This document shows positions 11,525-23,324 of a stretch of DNA of 64,000 nt, piece after piece. Under the pieces are notes generated by a model. The model made no database searches. It worked only from the letters and a program-made list of their open reading frames with translations, and was not told the DNA's origin. Source of the DNA: Ochotona curzoniae (taxonomy: Eukaryota; Chordata; Mammalia; Lagomorpha; Ochotonidae); the NCBI RefSeq assembly GCF_017591425.1, contig NW_024464918.1, positions 7,562,001 to 7,626,000 of the forward strand. The letters are read 5' to 3'. The translations under genes were made by a program, and so were the position numbers. The number at the start of each line of letters is the position of its first letter. Position 1 is the stretch's first letter.

Positions 11525-11640
11525 CTATTTTCAAGGTATGGAAACTGAGATATCTAAAGTCATATGGTTACTAACTAGCTCTGCTGACATCCTGATTGAA
11601 GATCATCAGCTTTCTGCCAACTCATAATAAGCCTTTCACA
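11525..11640 (-). mobile_element. MIR fragment, antisense
   Basis: 'ctattttcaaggtatgga', 'aactgagatatctaaagtca' and 'tatggttactaactagctc' follow the antisense MIR core ('cattttacagatgaggaaactgag ... gtcacacagctagtaag'). Confidence 0.55.
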
Positions 11641-11644
11641 ATCT

Positions 11645-12770
11645 GCTTAATCTCATTGTCATTACAGAGGCATGTCCATGAAACAAGTATCAGACAAAAA
11701 CTTAGAAGCCCCTGCTTCCAAAGACTCTGCGAAAACATAAAAGTAGAGAAGGAAAGATATTTTCAAATGTGAAAAGGAAGAGACTGAGTATAACATTTGT
11801 TTCCTGGCAATTTAAAGCAATCTGGTACTTAGTATAAATTGGGAAAATATTCCTGAGGAAAAACGTTACATTACGCTGGAGGTGTCAAGTCTTGTCTAGG
11901 AATGAGAGACGCAATTCCCTCCTCATATCAAACTACTAGAAAAGGTACCATGGCCAGCAGTAAACTCCAGGAAGAGTGAGTATATATGTTAACTCATCTA
12001 GCTGGAGTACCACCCATGTCTTCATAATACACAAAACCGAACCAGGAGTTACTTTTCATAATGATAAACCTAGGGAGGAGTACAACTCCAAATTCCTCCT
12101 AAAAAATATTCAAGTCTGTTTCAAGTAGAAAGTACAACACACAGAGAACAATATAAATGTACAAACACCTAAGACACTGTGACCATCTGAGAACCAAAAA
12201 CAGTATGTCCCTCCTTTAGTTTCTGTGTCTGTTTTTAGTCATTTCATTTCTACCTCAATTTGTTTATTGCCCAGTGGGGATAAAAAAAAAAAAACTATTC
12301 CTCAAGGCCATATACAAATGAATGCTGTTCTTGGGAAAGGGGCTTCTATAAGCAGACATTCTTGGAACCCAGCTAGGATGTACCGTTTCCTGCAGTGGAG
12401 GGGGTCCATGTGGGATGAAAAAAAAGATGCTCTTCAGCAAATTCCAATTATCGTTTATTAACTTCACATGTAACATTTATCTTCCACTTTCCAAAAATAG
12501 CAGAACCAATTAAACTGTCTGTTTCGCACAAAGTTTTTTTTTACTTTTTAATTTTTCTTCAGATAAAGACTTTATATAAAGATAAATGGAACATTACAGA
12601 TATGAGGGGGAAAGGAGGAAGCCATTTGTTCCCCGACAAAACTGTTCTCTTCTTTCACCATCACCATAAGGCAACAGAGGCAGGACCTTTTCTGTTCTGG
12701 AACTGATAATGCAACATCTCACGTCACAAAACATGAGCCCCTTTCAGGAAACATGGATAGCAGTGAAAAC
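11645..12770. other. No recognised gene
   Basis: Unique-looking, AT-rich, with an A12 run near 12282. Small overlapping open frames on both strands at 12225-12476 are unrecognised. Confidence 0.45.
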
Positions 12771-12771
12771 C

Positions 12772-12782
12772 AGTTACTTAGG
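12772..12782 (+). repeat. Target-site duplication, left copy
   Basis: AGTTACTTAGG, identical to 13127-13137 on the other side of the SINE. Confidence 0.9.
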
Positions 12783-13126
12783 GGCCTGGCATGGTAGCTT
12801 AGGAGCTAAAGTCCTTGCACTGCAAGCGCCAGGATCCCACATGGATGCCGGTTCTAACCCTGACAGGCCCTGCTTCCTGGAATCTAGCTCCCTGCTTGTG
12901 GCCTGGGAAAGCAGTTGAGGACGGTCCAAAGTCTTGGGACCCTGTATCCGCATGGGAGACCTTGGAAGAAGTTCCTGGCTCCTGGCTTTGGATCGGCTCA
13001 GCTCTGGCTATTGCTGCCACTTGGGGAATGGAATCAGCGGATAGAATATCTTTGTCACTGTCTCTCCTCCTCTCTGTATATCTAACTTTCCAATAAAAAT
13101 AATAAAATACATAAAAAAAGAAAATT
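12783..13126 (+). mobile_element. Young full-length lagomorph SINE (CSINE, pika-like subfamily) with target-site duplication
   Basis: Full element. The tRNA-like head has an A box (TGGTAGCTTAGGAGC, 12792-12806) and a B box (GGTTCTAACCC, 12850-12860). The body has 'ggcctgggaaagcagttg', 'cttgggaccctgtatccg', 'catgggagacc' and 'ctcctggctttggatcgg', the tail 'tctctcctcctctctgtat' and 'ccaataaaaataataaaa'. The flanks carry an 11-base direct repeat AGTTACTTAGG (12772-12782 and 13127-13137), extending to 16 of 18 matching bases. This is the signature of L1-mediated retrotransposition. A and B boxes form the internal RNA polymerase III promoter; whether it is active is unknown. Confidence 0.95.
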
Positions 13127-13137
13127 AGTTACTTAGG
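13127..13137 (+). repeat. Target-site duplication, right copy
   Basis: AGTTACTTAGG directly after the A-rich tail of the SINE; pairs with 12772-12782. Confidence 0.9.
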
Positions 13138-13139
13138 AC

Positions 13140-16100
13140 AGTTGCTAATTTGACTGCTAATCCTAGTGTCTTATCCATTCTCAAAAGAAGATGAAACAAC
13201 TGCAGTGAGAAAAATTGCAAGCCTTGTAAAGGACGCTTAAGAGCAGCATTCTGCCTTACGCTTAAAATACAGTCGGCAACTTTCAGCTAGCAAGGTAAAA
13301 AGCAGGCCTGATGTGGTGAAAGCCCTTTGGGGATCTAATTTTTAAGACGTTTCCTGTACGGTTCCTTTTCACAACTATTCCATTAAAGACTCATATGTCC
13401 AAATGAAGGCCATGGAGAGTTGGAGGTTTTATACCGGATGTCTGTGGCAGAAAACAAATGCCAATGTATCTGCTCTGGAAGGTAAAGGGGGGGATGGCAA
13501 ATCAGGTGCCTCTGCTTGGGACTTCTCAGGCCTGCCATAAACTTCAGAAAGCCAAAAATGGTCTATATAGCAAAAGACAGGTGAGTAACCAGGAGTCTCC
13601 ATGTCTGCTTTACTGGGAATGGAGCTGCATATTAAAACCACTGGTTTCAGGAAGAAGAGGATCTGCCCGCCATCATACCGCCAGCTCAGCCCACACTCGT
13701 GGACACTCGATGTCTCTCTCACCCTGTCCCCATGACCACAATGCAGTGGTCGGTCCCCTCACCCCTGGTTTTTAACACACAGTCTTTTTTTTATTACTAT
13801 TTCCTCATTACAGGTGCCACATTCACAGCCCTACTCACCTACCTGTCTAACAAGAGCTGTGGGAACAGCACAGGACATATTCACTCGATAGAATCTGCCA
13901 CTGGGTTCTGTTGCATGTGTATGTTAATAATTTGACACTTCCAGGAGGTGACAACTATCTTGAAATAATAAAATTGCAATTATCTTATCAAATTTCATAT
14001 GCTGTATTCTCAGAACTCCTTTTATTTAATGCAAATTGTCACTTTAGTATAGCTGACTGAACTTGAAGTCTTACAGTGATACACTTTTCGTTCCTCTTCC
14101 TCTGAGGGTTTTGTTATCATATTACCTCCTCTTTTCTCTATAGTCAGGTGTTTCTGTTTCACTTTCTCCCTTTTTGTAAGAGTTCTAAGACTTCATAGTT
14201 TCTTTACAAACATTCAGAAAACTCTACTAGATTACACAGCCACAGCTTGCAAAAGAAGGCTAGCTTATACCTAAAATGTAAAAAAAAACAAAACAACAAC
14301 AACAAAAAACAAACAAAAAAATCCCATGATGTCTATGGCTTGCCAATCTAAATTGCAAGACTCATTCATAACTTTGTGGACAGCACAGCAAGGAAGCACC
14401 CTCATGTGAACACAGGGCTTACCATGAAGCAGTGGTGTCCTCATAACACTCGCCACCCATTGCCTCAGGGGATTCTCAGTGGAGAATCCAAGACTCTCTA
14501 AGTTCAGGATTCTGCACTTCATGAACCCTTTTACACTAACAGCTGACAAAACAGGACTGAGAGATTGTAAAGAACTTGCATTCAGTCAACTATTTAACCA
14601 AGCCACACAGAACAACACAGGCCTATCACCTATCGATCAGGTATCTGTGTTTCAAACTCCTATAATGAAGCTTGCAAACTCTTCATACATGACAAACTTC
14701 TTTTGATGGATCTCCTTAAATTAGTTAACAGAATGAACAGTTGTGAATTCTGTGGTACCATCTTTTTCTTCTCAATTATTACCTAGGTTGTGTTGTCCCC
14801 ATAAGCTTCTGTGAGGAGCTATGCGATGCCTCTGACAGCCCACACAGCAATGATCAGGTTCTCTGCAGATGCCACCGACACCCCCACTCTTGTACCTATA
14901 TCCCGATCAGAATAATCACCCAGTTTACAGCAGATCTGTTATTGCTGTAATCGGGAAGGAAGAAAGAATATTTATGTCTCCCCACACTCTACTACTTTTT
15001 AAACTAAATTGAAAATCAAATCAACTTGACTACAAATAGATTTTGAGGAAACCAGCCTTCTAGCCTTTCCAAACAGCAAAAGGGAAACCTTAGGAACACA
15101 GCTTTGAAGACTGAAATACACTACAGCTTAAACCGCACAACCTGCTAGAATTTCAATGACATTGATGACACTAGGAACTACCATTTGTCTCTATAGCGCA
15201 GCTAAATGAAGTATGCAATTATACTTGTCAATATACCTGAATATAATTTCTGTGTTTAAGATCTGGGAATATGATCATATGTCTTAGTCGTCAACTCTTG
15301 CTGTAAAACATTTATTAATAGTGTACTAAAGTGTCACAGTGACAGAAAACATGAATATCCATTTGGTTCTACCCTAAGCAGAAAATTATGAAATTAGAAA
15401 CGATTGAAAAAAGTGACTTTTTTTCCAATAGATTATTTGGTATTCAGTGATTTCTGAAATATTTTATTGCAGATATAAGAGGACTTTATGCAATGTGTAA
15501 TGGATATTTATTTAAACAAAGTTATATTTGGAAAATACATGTATTAAGAGTAAAAGGGAAGACAGTGTCTAGTAAAGACAACACAAATTTACAGGATTAC
15601 GATGAAACAGAATTTCTTTACGTTTTTTTAGAAAAAGGTTGAAAAATTTCTTACTTAGGATAAGATCCAAGATGTGACTGCTATGCTCTCACATTTTCAT
15701 GTTTTAGAGTTGCTTTTAACAAATATACACAGCTAAACATCCCCATGTCTTACCTTGCTCAAAAAAATTTGTCTTCCATTACTAACAAAACATATTATGC
15801 ATAAACATGTAAAAAGCCAAGAACAAAGTAATATCCTAACAGGCAATCACAAAAATAATTCTAGATGTGATTTATTCATCGCTGCTGACTCATTTAACTA
15901 AACATTTGAAGCACAAATTGTACAAGCCCTTAAAAAACATGGTCCCAGTTAATAGGTCATAGACAATAACAGAAAATCAATGATTAGTTTTAAAAAGGCA
16001 TCTAGAGTTATTTCTAACATACTGCATTTAAGCCTCAAATTTGGAAAATTGATTTATAATATTAATCTGTACTTGGGAAAATAACAAACGCTTATCATAA

Positions 16101-16770
16101 TTTGCCTGTAATTAAAAAAACAAAAGCAATCTCTTTTTTTGTTTTGTTTTGTTTTGCCAAAATTCACAAGATTCCTTTTTTACAGAGAGAAAATTTTAAG
16201 TAAGCATCAAGGATGTTCATTAAAAACCTAACCACACAGATATGAAAGTGTGCATTTTGATGCAGAATGTAATTAACAATTGCTAGTTTGATGACTGTCC
16301 TATAATTCTAAATTTAAATTAAAAAAAACTATATTTTATCTGTGGTTGAGACTTAACACTCATATTTGAATATCTCACAAAATAATCCACTTAGGATAGT
16401 TTTTAAAAGTACTATGAAAATCTAAAAGTATTGCTCATTTTTAATAAAGAAAGTTAAAGTTAAAACATGTGCAGTTATGCTCCTTTTAGGAGGACAGAGC
16501 TAGCTACAAATGGCATAATTTGAATATAGAAATAGAACATTCAACTAAGAACAGAAAATGTGCTTTATCACTGAACAGCAACAAGTTTTAAAGAAAATGT
16601 GCTTGCTTTCCCTTTGTTTTTTAAGTATTATAAACTTGTTTATTATTTGCAGTATTACAAAGAAAAAAACAAAAAAGAACGCGCATAGCACATATTTAAT
16701 TGCCCATCAATGACCCAATGCACAGGGTCCAAAAACTGCATAGCTGAGTAAGTGCTATAAGAGCAATGCT
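13140..16770. other. Long stretch without recognised genes or repeats
   Basis: 3.6 kb in which I recognise no SINE, MIR or LINE. 13440-13770 is a GC-richer patch with overlapping open frames of 105 codons (plus) and 97 codons (minus), neither recognised. An A-rich simple stretch lies at 14278-14321. 15000-16700 is strongly AT-rich. Confidence 0.45.
14278..14321. repeat. A-rich low-complexity tract
   Basis: A-runs broken by single C's ('acaacaacaaca' type). It could be a decayed poly(A) tail, but no retroelement body is recognisable on its left. Confidence 0.7.
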
Positions 16771-16772
16771 TT

Positions 16773-17078
16773 GGGCCTAGCATGGTAGCCTAGTGGCTAA
16801 AATTCTCACCCTGCGCATGCCAGGGTTCCATATGGGTGCCAGTTTTAGTCCCGGCAGGCAGTCCCCTTCCATCCAGCTCCCTGCTTGTGGTCTTGGGACC
16901 CTGCACCCACACAGGAGACCCACAAGAGACTGTGGGTTCCTGGCTGTGCATTGGCGCAGCTGTAGCCATTGCGGTCACCTGGGGAGTGAATCAGCAGATG
17001 GAAGATCTTCCTCTCTGTCGCTACTCCTCTGTGTATATCTGCCTTTCCCATAAAGAGTAATTTTTTTTTTAAAAAAAG
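16773..17078 (+). mobile_element. Young lagomorph SINE (CSINE, pika-like) with internal deletion
   Basis: Head 'gggcctagcatggtagcc' with A box (TGGTAGCCTAGTGGC, 16783-16797) and a decayed B box at 16841-16851. The block between 'ctgcttgtgg' and 'tcttgggaccctg' is missing about 35 bases compared with the copy at 12783. The tail ends 'tgcctttcccataaagag' plus a T-run and A-run. No convincing target-site duplication. Open frames of 62-86 codons here are SINE-derived. Confidence 0.92.
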
Positions 17079-17084
17079 CAACCC

Positions 17085-18470
17085 ATATCTGTATCAGTGT
17101 TAGATGGTTGACTCAGTCACAAAGACAGCACTGCTACAGATTTCAGCACAGCAAGATAAATGTAAGCTTGCCTAGCGGTTTAATAGTCTGCAGATTTTGA
17201 GATATTTTTTTCCAGGAAATACAAAAAAACAAATCATGCTGTTTTCATAGGTAAATGATCCTATCAAAATATCCCTAGATCTATTAAGGTTACCCCTTGG
17301 TTTCACTCAGATTTTTAATGCAGTATGGATTCTTTCTGAACATGTACAATTTTGTTTCTCCATTCCTACCACTTTAATATTCACCCTCGGCTGGGCTTCC
17401 GTGAATAGCATATACAGACATTACTTTTGCAAAATTAAGGGTGTGATTTCTACATTTTTAAGAACTCTGAGAAGTTGCATTTGTATTCATGACAGACCAT
17501 TCTTCCAGAAAAATTCTCTAATGAAATATGAATATAATAAATACCAGTTTATGGTTTATGTCACTGATCAAGGCTCTAGTGATTTTTATTACTCTAGAAA
17601 TATCACCCATAAATATAAGATTTGACCAAATATTTAATCAACTACAAAATACACAGCTAAATGCTATACTGCATGAAAACTTCTCTCCCCTATACATAAA
17701 TCTTGAAGGGCCAATAGAGTAACTTCCCACATAAAACTTGATTTCCACAGATTCAGCATCACAGTGTCCTATAAAATATGTTCTTATCTTCATCATATTT
17801 CCAGTCTTATTTTAACTATAACAAAGATGAAAAGGAATAAAGAACTTCCTTTGGACTCATAAAATTTACAAGCAGCGACACAAAGGTTAGTTTAAAGGCA
17901 TTTGGATGACATCTCTGTAAACGCATTGGGTCATCTTTCCCCAAAGTGAGAGTAATAGTCGCCCATCTTCATTTCATTGTTTTACTGTAAATTTTACTCT
18001 ACCTACACTGAACACAGCTTCAGGGATAAAGTTATAAACACTTTGGTTGAATCTAACATCAGGGCTCATTTCTCCAAAACTGAATGTGCAACGTGTTTCC
18101 CAGTGTGCCATGATCCCTGCTGACACTTAGAACTGAAATGGCAATAGCCACCCAAGTTCAGCTTGCTCCATGAGAAGCAGCGAGGCCCCGAGGCTTTCTT
18201 CTACACCATCAAGGCAGAGGGCAGGCTTCACTTAAAGGAGGAAACTAACGGTCATAATTCATAAATTAAATGAGCATTTGGCCAAAGCATTCATAGTCTT
18301 TATGCCTAATATTTCTAGAAAAATGAATTTTTTTATAATTGAACCTAATATTTATATTAATTTCTGTTCCACCAGATTATGTTTAATTATCAGTAAAAAA
18401 AAATAGTTTTTCCAAAAAATACTATTAAGGTACAACATTTAAATCTCATGACTAAAATTGAAGAGAACCG
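17085..18470. other. No recognised feature
   Basis: Mostly AT-rich. A GC-richer patch at 18100-18235 ('agcgaggccccgaggctttc') is not recognised as exon or repeat. Confidence 0.45.
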
Positions 18471-18474
18471 TTAA

Positions 18475-18650
18475 ATATATTTTGACAATAGGATGCTGAA
18501 CTTTCTGCCATTGTCTGTAACTGCAATGTCAGGGTAATAATAATACAGGGAAAATCAACATGGGGGGAGGCAGAAATTTGGGATGGGGGTAAGGGAAATC
18601 TCAGAACCTATAAAATTGATCATAAAAAAAAATAAACTAAGGCACCCAGA
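18475..18650 (+). mobile_element. L1 3' UTR end (lagomorph L1 subfamily)
   Basis: 'ttctgccattgtctgtaact' is shared, with few changes, with the L1 remnant at 44997-45020. It is followed by a G-rich tract ('catggggggaggcag') and a terminal 'cagaacctataaaattgatc' plus an A-rich tail. A severely 5'-truncated L1 insertion. Confidence 0.75.
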
Positions 18651-18654
18651 AATT

Positions 18655-19220
18655 TGTCTCATCATATGAGTTGAGACACATTAAGAAATTCAGACTGAAT
18701 TAGCTCATTTTTTTTCTTTTACGGAAATCGGAAACCATGAATAATGATACAACTATGATCTGTCTTTTAAAAATAGTTGGCTATGAAGCAGCTGAAAGGA
18801 TGTTGTGAAGACGAAAGTAATGAAGAGAGTTCTGGACCTACACAAAAGTCAGCTGTAAAGCAGTCGGGAGTGGAGGAGTTCAGCTGCCTCGGGGCACCGG
18901 GATATCAAACTCACATCATGCACCATTAGGTCTTTCTTATTAACTTCATTAAGACCCAGGATAATTCTTTGTTCATGCGCCTTGGTCACTGATACAGTTT
19001 GGCTGAGGGCAGATATTCATAAACCCAAACTGCCATTCAGAAGGACTGTGACCTTAACTGTGTTCCTTATCTCTATGGATGTTTTTAGTCCGAATAAATG
19101 ACGCTTTTCTGGAGTGACTGAGAAGTGCAAGTCACGACATGCGGACTGCTGATCACGGTGCTTGGTGTAAATCCATCCCATGTTTCTTTCTATCATCTCT
19201 ATCATCAAAACACAAGGAAA
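18655..19220. other. No recognised feature
   Basis: A moderately GC-rich segment at 18840-19160 has CpGs and reads on the minus strand for about 40 codons around 18890-18990, without similarity I can name. Confidence 0.4.
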
Positions 19221-19224
19221 GGAA

Positions 19225-19500
19225 TGGGCATGTTGTCCAACAGAGGAGACACTGGTGCTCTATATCAGAAAGTCTAGCTTCAGTATCAAACTCCAGCTCC
19301 TGATCCAGCTGCCTGTTAATGGCAGAACCTTGGAAGCAGTGATGGTAAATCAAGCAATTGTTCCTGTCATCTCTCTGCGTGGGAAAGCTGGCCTGTGTTT
19401 TTACATATCTACTCTGGCCCTGGTCCATCTCTGGCTCTTATAGACATTTGGAGGAATGAAGGAAAGGAAAAGAACTCTTATTCTCAAATAAATAAGACTT
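19225..19500 (+). mobile_element. Old lagomorph SINE (CSINE type)
   Basis: 'ccagctcctgatccagctg', 'cctgttaatggcagaacct', 'tggaagcagtgatggt', 'catctctctgcgtgggaaag' and tail 'ttctcaaataaataagac' follow CSINE order. Strongly diverged; the head is poorly preserved. Confidence 0.65.
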
Positions 19501-19504
19501 TAAA

Positions 19505-21200
19505 AATCCAGAAAACGAGATGTCTTTAAAAAAAAGTCTACGCAGAACAAGACATATTCATCTCATCTCTCACACTACTCAGTAACTGCACTGCATCATA
19601 CAGCCATGACAGAAGTCTCACAGCCTGAGACAGACAGCATTCACTAAACCAGCACGCTTACTATAGGAACACCCAAAGCTGAATGCGGATAAAATCCGGC
19701 TTAGCATCGTTGCCAGAGAACAGGCATTTGACATCATTTACAAAGCAAGTGTGCTTAATAACATGAAGAATCCAAAGGAAAAGAGAGGAAATATTTGGGG
19801 TAACTGTGTCTTTAAGTGTTCCCCCATGCTAATAATGTCATGGGGTGAATGTGGGATGCTAATGGGAAACTTAAGGATCCTAAGTTAGACTCAGCTCTAT
19901 GTACTATGCATCCTCATTATCAAAATTAAATGTGAAAAGTTCAGCACATTTCCAGTAAACACATAGCTACAGCCTTTCTGTGAAAAGAGAGTTTACTTCA
20001 AGAGAAATGAGTCTCGTGCTAATACTAATAAAGGGAATGTGAAAGCCGAAATGGGATTCAATCTTATCCTTCGAGGGTGATGGACCATAATCTCCTATAT
20101 GCTAATACAATCAGGTTTGCGAAGGGCCAGGTGTCTGTCTTTGATTCCTGCAGAACAGGTTTATACACCAAGTTCAGTGTGTTTATGATTCTTCATCCTT
20201 AACATTGTAATAAAAATGGGTCCAAATAATGCCTTCCATCATTGATACCGAATACCAGAAACATAAAAAAAAAAAACCCACTTAATATGGTTTTCATGTT
20301 ACAGGCTCCGAAGAGCAATTCTGCTTGTTCAGTTTTGTCCCCTTCCCGCTATAAAAACTATGTATCCAGATAGATGATGAGACTGCAACAGATGTTAGCT
20401 CCTTTATTACTTTTACATAGAAAGAAGATACATACTCGTCAAAAATATGCTATTTGGTAATACAATGCTATAGATGGCACCCCTGCTTCACACAGCACAA
20501 TCCCATTGCTGGAACAAGGAGAGAGCAATGCATACTGCCTCCTTCAACATGCTTTATTCTCGCAATCACGTGTGCCTGCCCCCAAGGTTGGAAGTCCTCA
20601 CTTACTTCCAAGTAGCAAGTTTTTCAAGAGAAGAAATGTTTCTCTGGATCAGCACATAAATCTGAGAATTGTGATGAAGATGAAAAATCATCAGTAAGTC
20701 CTGAGCAGCAGTTTTGCTCCCTTTTATCCAGTGTGCACTGGCACTTCTGCTGGGGACTTTAGACACACCTGCTCAATGCCCCATCTCAGTAAGATTCAAA
20801 CCCAGAGCCCCACAGCATGTGCCTACTTTCGGGTCGACATCGCAAGCATTCCTGACTCACACTTGATATTTTTCCAAGGTTGAAATAAAACTCTTTGACC
20901 TCCTACTAGTCAAGACAGGAACCAAATCACTAATTCTCTCGAAAAGTTTAGATAGACATAACACACCATGTAGAAAACTAGATGCTGGTTAAGATCCAAA
21001 AATACTCACCTTCACATATAATGATGACAAGATACTGACTGATATGCATGTAAGATGTTACATTGGTATAAACTCTGTTGTGTGGGCGACTATTAGCTAC
21101 CAAGAGAAAAAGACTGTTTGGAAACAAAATCCAAGCTAAAGTGATACATGTGGGCTCTCCTTTGGTCGTTTGACATGTTTGTGGCATTAGACTATTTTCT
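19505..21200. other. No recognised feature
   Basis: Unique-looking sequence with only short chance-like open frames. Confidence 0.5.
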
Positions 21201-21204
21201 CTCC

Positions 21205-21290
21205 ATGACTGCTGTGATGCTTACATGAACCTGTGTGAAGGGTCTGGCACATGATCACCTATGTCAGCCTTTGTTGCTAGCCTGTGTCGA
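21205..21290 (+). mobile_element. Possible MIR/L2 3' end fragment
   Basis: 'gaagggtctggcacatgatc' followed by 'acctatgtcag' recalls the 'agtgcctggcacatagtagg' 3' end shared by MIR and L2. Short and uncertain. Confidence 0.4.
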
Positions 21291-21364
21291 TGCATACATG
21301 GCTCTAGCTGCAAATGGTGAGTGTCATGCAGAGATGGAACTATCGCTGAGTTTTAGGATGCACA

Positions 21365-21460
21365 ACGTGTAGACAATGAATTTTAAGTGGTATGTTTTAA
21401 TAGTGCAATGTGTAGACAAAATACTAAAATGTATAGACAATAAATTTTAAAAATCGCACA
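21365..21460 (+). repeat. Small degenerate tandem repeat
   Basis: Three copies of a 'gt(g/a)tagacaa' unit at 21368, 21410 and 21431; the first and third are each followed by 'ttttaa'. Spacing is uneven (about 42 and 21 bases). Confidence 0.6.
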
Positions 21461-21804
21461 TTGTCATATGTGTTCCTTGTCCCTTAATTTTTATGAGAAA
21501 AAAATAGCATCTTATGTCATAGAAAAAAAAAAGCAAAAGCATCTGGTATTCTGTATAGCCTTATAACTAATAAGCGTTATGTGTGTGGCTCAGTGGGGAC
21601 CCAGGAAGGTTGGCTGCACTCATTATTTGTTTCAATACCCTCTCAAGTACATTAGACTCAAAAAAATACCTGAGGAAGAGTTTGCTAGTTTTTTGTATAT
21701 GCCTGTGAAAGAGACTAGGCAATAGGCTCTTGAACTTGATTTTTATATCTGTTTCTGAAAGATTCATGAATTTTAATCATGTAAGCACTTCACTTAAAAG
21801 TAGT

Positions 21805-22140
21805 TTCTGAGAGGCAGCAAGACACAAAGAAGGAGGGAGGAGGGCAGGAGGGAGAGAGAGGAAAGGAAGGAGACGGGGAGGGATGGAGAGAGAAGAGGGT
21901 AGGGAACAGAGAGATTGCTCTCATTCACTGATGCTCCACATACCTGGAACAGTTCAGGCTGGGCTGAGGTGGAAGCAGGGAGCTCAATACAGGCGTCCCA
22001 GGTGGGAAGCAGAGCGCCAACTACTCAAGCCATGCCAGCTGCCTCCAGGGTGTGCCTTAGGAGCAAGTTGAAACCAGAAGCAGAGACAGGCCCAAGCCCA
22101 TTAAGGGTCCAGATTCTCACAAGGCCTCTCGACCACCTGG
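21805..22140 (-). mobile_element. Old lagomorph SINE (early CSINE), antisense, with purine-rich expansion
   Basis: Starts 'tctgagaggcagcaagaca', passes a GA/GGA-rich run (21830-21900), then 'ctcattcactgatgctcc', 'tcaggctgggctgag', 'gggagctcaatacaggcg', 'gcctccagggtgtgcctta' and 'gagcaagttgaaaccag'. This is the order of an early lagomorph C-repeat in reverse, of the version with 'gagctcaatccaggtctccc' and 'cacctgctgcctccc'. Confidence 0.7.
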
Positions 22141-22144
22141 CTGA

Positions 22145-22960
22145 ACTCTCATCCAAACTGTGTCAATGTTTCAATCTTTATTTCACAACAATTATGTTTT
22201 TCCTAAGCAATTAGTTTCTCAAATTTGTTAAGCTTCAGTTAGTCTCGAACACACTGATAAACAGTTTTTGATCAATGGGTGATTTATAACTCAAATTACC
22301 AAGAATATTAATTTCTCTGTTAAACAAGAAAACAAACCATTCACTTATGAAGCAGAATCACATTATCAGAAACAAACTAATTTACACAATAAATCAATTA
22401 AATTATACTGCACATTTTCTTATGGTTTTCCCCAGATACTTACTTATCTCACATATAACTTTCATTGCTTATTTTGGTATATTATATTTAAGATAGATTG
22501 CAAACATACAAAAGAAAAATATATGTTTAAAATATTTATTAAATGCCTTCCTATGTACATATTACGGTTAAAAACTAGATGTTAGGACAATATAATATCT
22601 CTTGTAAATATCACATTTTCACAGTGTGGAAGTTTATTTGCTTCCACACTGTCGCATCACACTTCATGGCTAGTATATTTTAGTTAGTGTTTCTAAGAAT
22701 TTTCAAAGCCGGGATATGAGTTGTGCCCTGGTTGGTGGTGAATAAACCTTCTAGCAGGAGCACAGAGAGCTCAAGAAAACAAAAGCACAGCTTTGGTAAT
22801 GGGGCAGTTTCTACATATGTCAGAAAATAGAGGAACACAGAACAACTGCACCTGTGAGACAAAGCCAAGAGTTATATAAAAGAACCTGTTGCAAAAACTT
22901 CTTTGGTACTTCAAATTTACTGTATTTTTTTTTCAACAGAATAAAACATTTAAATGCAAA
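22145..22960. other. No recognised gene; AT-rich
   Basis: AT-rich sequence with a perfect short hairpin (22621-22652, listed separately). A 62-codon minus frame at 22680-22868 is not recognised. Confidence 0.5.
22621..22652. repeat. Perfect 12-bp inverted repeat with 8-base loop
   Basis: ACAGTGTGGAAG (22621-22632), loop 'tttatttg', then CTTCCACACTGT (22641-22652), an exact reverse complement. Too short for a typical microRNA precursor. Not part of a recognised repeat. Confidence 0.9.
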
Positions 22961-22961
22961 A

Positions 22962-22977
22962 CAAAGTTTCTATTTTT
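22962..22977 (+). repeat. Target-site duplication, left copy
   Basis: CAAAGTTTCTATTTTT, identical to 23304-23319. Confidence 0.9.
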
Positions 22978-23303
22978 TAAAAAAAGATTTATTTGTTTTT
23001 ATTGGAAATCAGATATACAGAGAGGAGGAGAGACAGACAGGAAGAGAAGATCTTCCATCCCTCCAATGATTCACTCTATAAGCGGCCGCAATGGCTGAAG
23101 CTGAGCCAATCCGAAGCCAGGAGCCAGGAGCTTCTTCCAGGTCTCCCATGCAGGTGCAGGGTCCCAAAGCCTTAGGCTGTCCTCCCAAGCCACAAGTAGG
23201 GAGCTGGATAGGAAGCAGGGCTACAAGGATTAGAACCATCACCCATATGGGATCCCAGGCATGCAAGGCAAGGACTTTAACCACTATGCTATCATGCCGG
23301 GCC
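22978..23303 (-). mobile_element. Young lagomorph SINE (CSINE, pika-like), antisense, with target-site duplication
   Basis: Reverse-complement order is clean: A-tail remnant, 'tttttattggaaatcagata', 'gaagatcttccatccctcc', 'gcggccgcaatggctgaag', 'aagccaggagccaggagc', 'gggtcccaaagccttagg', 'cccatatgggatccc' and 'aaccactatgctatcatgcc' with 'gggcc'. A 16-base direct repeat CAAAGTTTCTATTTTT flanks it (22962-22977 and 23304-23319). The frames of 60-91 codons on both strands here are SINE shadows. Confidence 0.95.
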
Positions 23304-23319
23304 CAAAGTTTCTATTTTT
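23304..23319 (+). repeat. Target-site duplication, right copy
   Basis: CAAAGTTTCTATTTTT next to the tRNA-like head of the antisense SINE. The first C may belong to the SINE. Confidence 0.9.
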
Positions 23320-23324
23320 AAAAA

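Noticed and set aside
12783..12870. tRNA-like segment with A and B boxes, considered as a tRNA gene
   Set aside because: It is the tRNA-derived head of a SINE. There is no cloverleaf with acceptor stem and terminator, and a SINE body and tail follow.
12709..13096. Overlapping open frames of 69-93 codons on both strands
   Set aside because: They are translations of the young SINE at 12783-13126. Similar frames recur in the SINEs at 16.8, 23.0, 47.3 and 63.3 kb.
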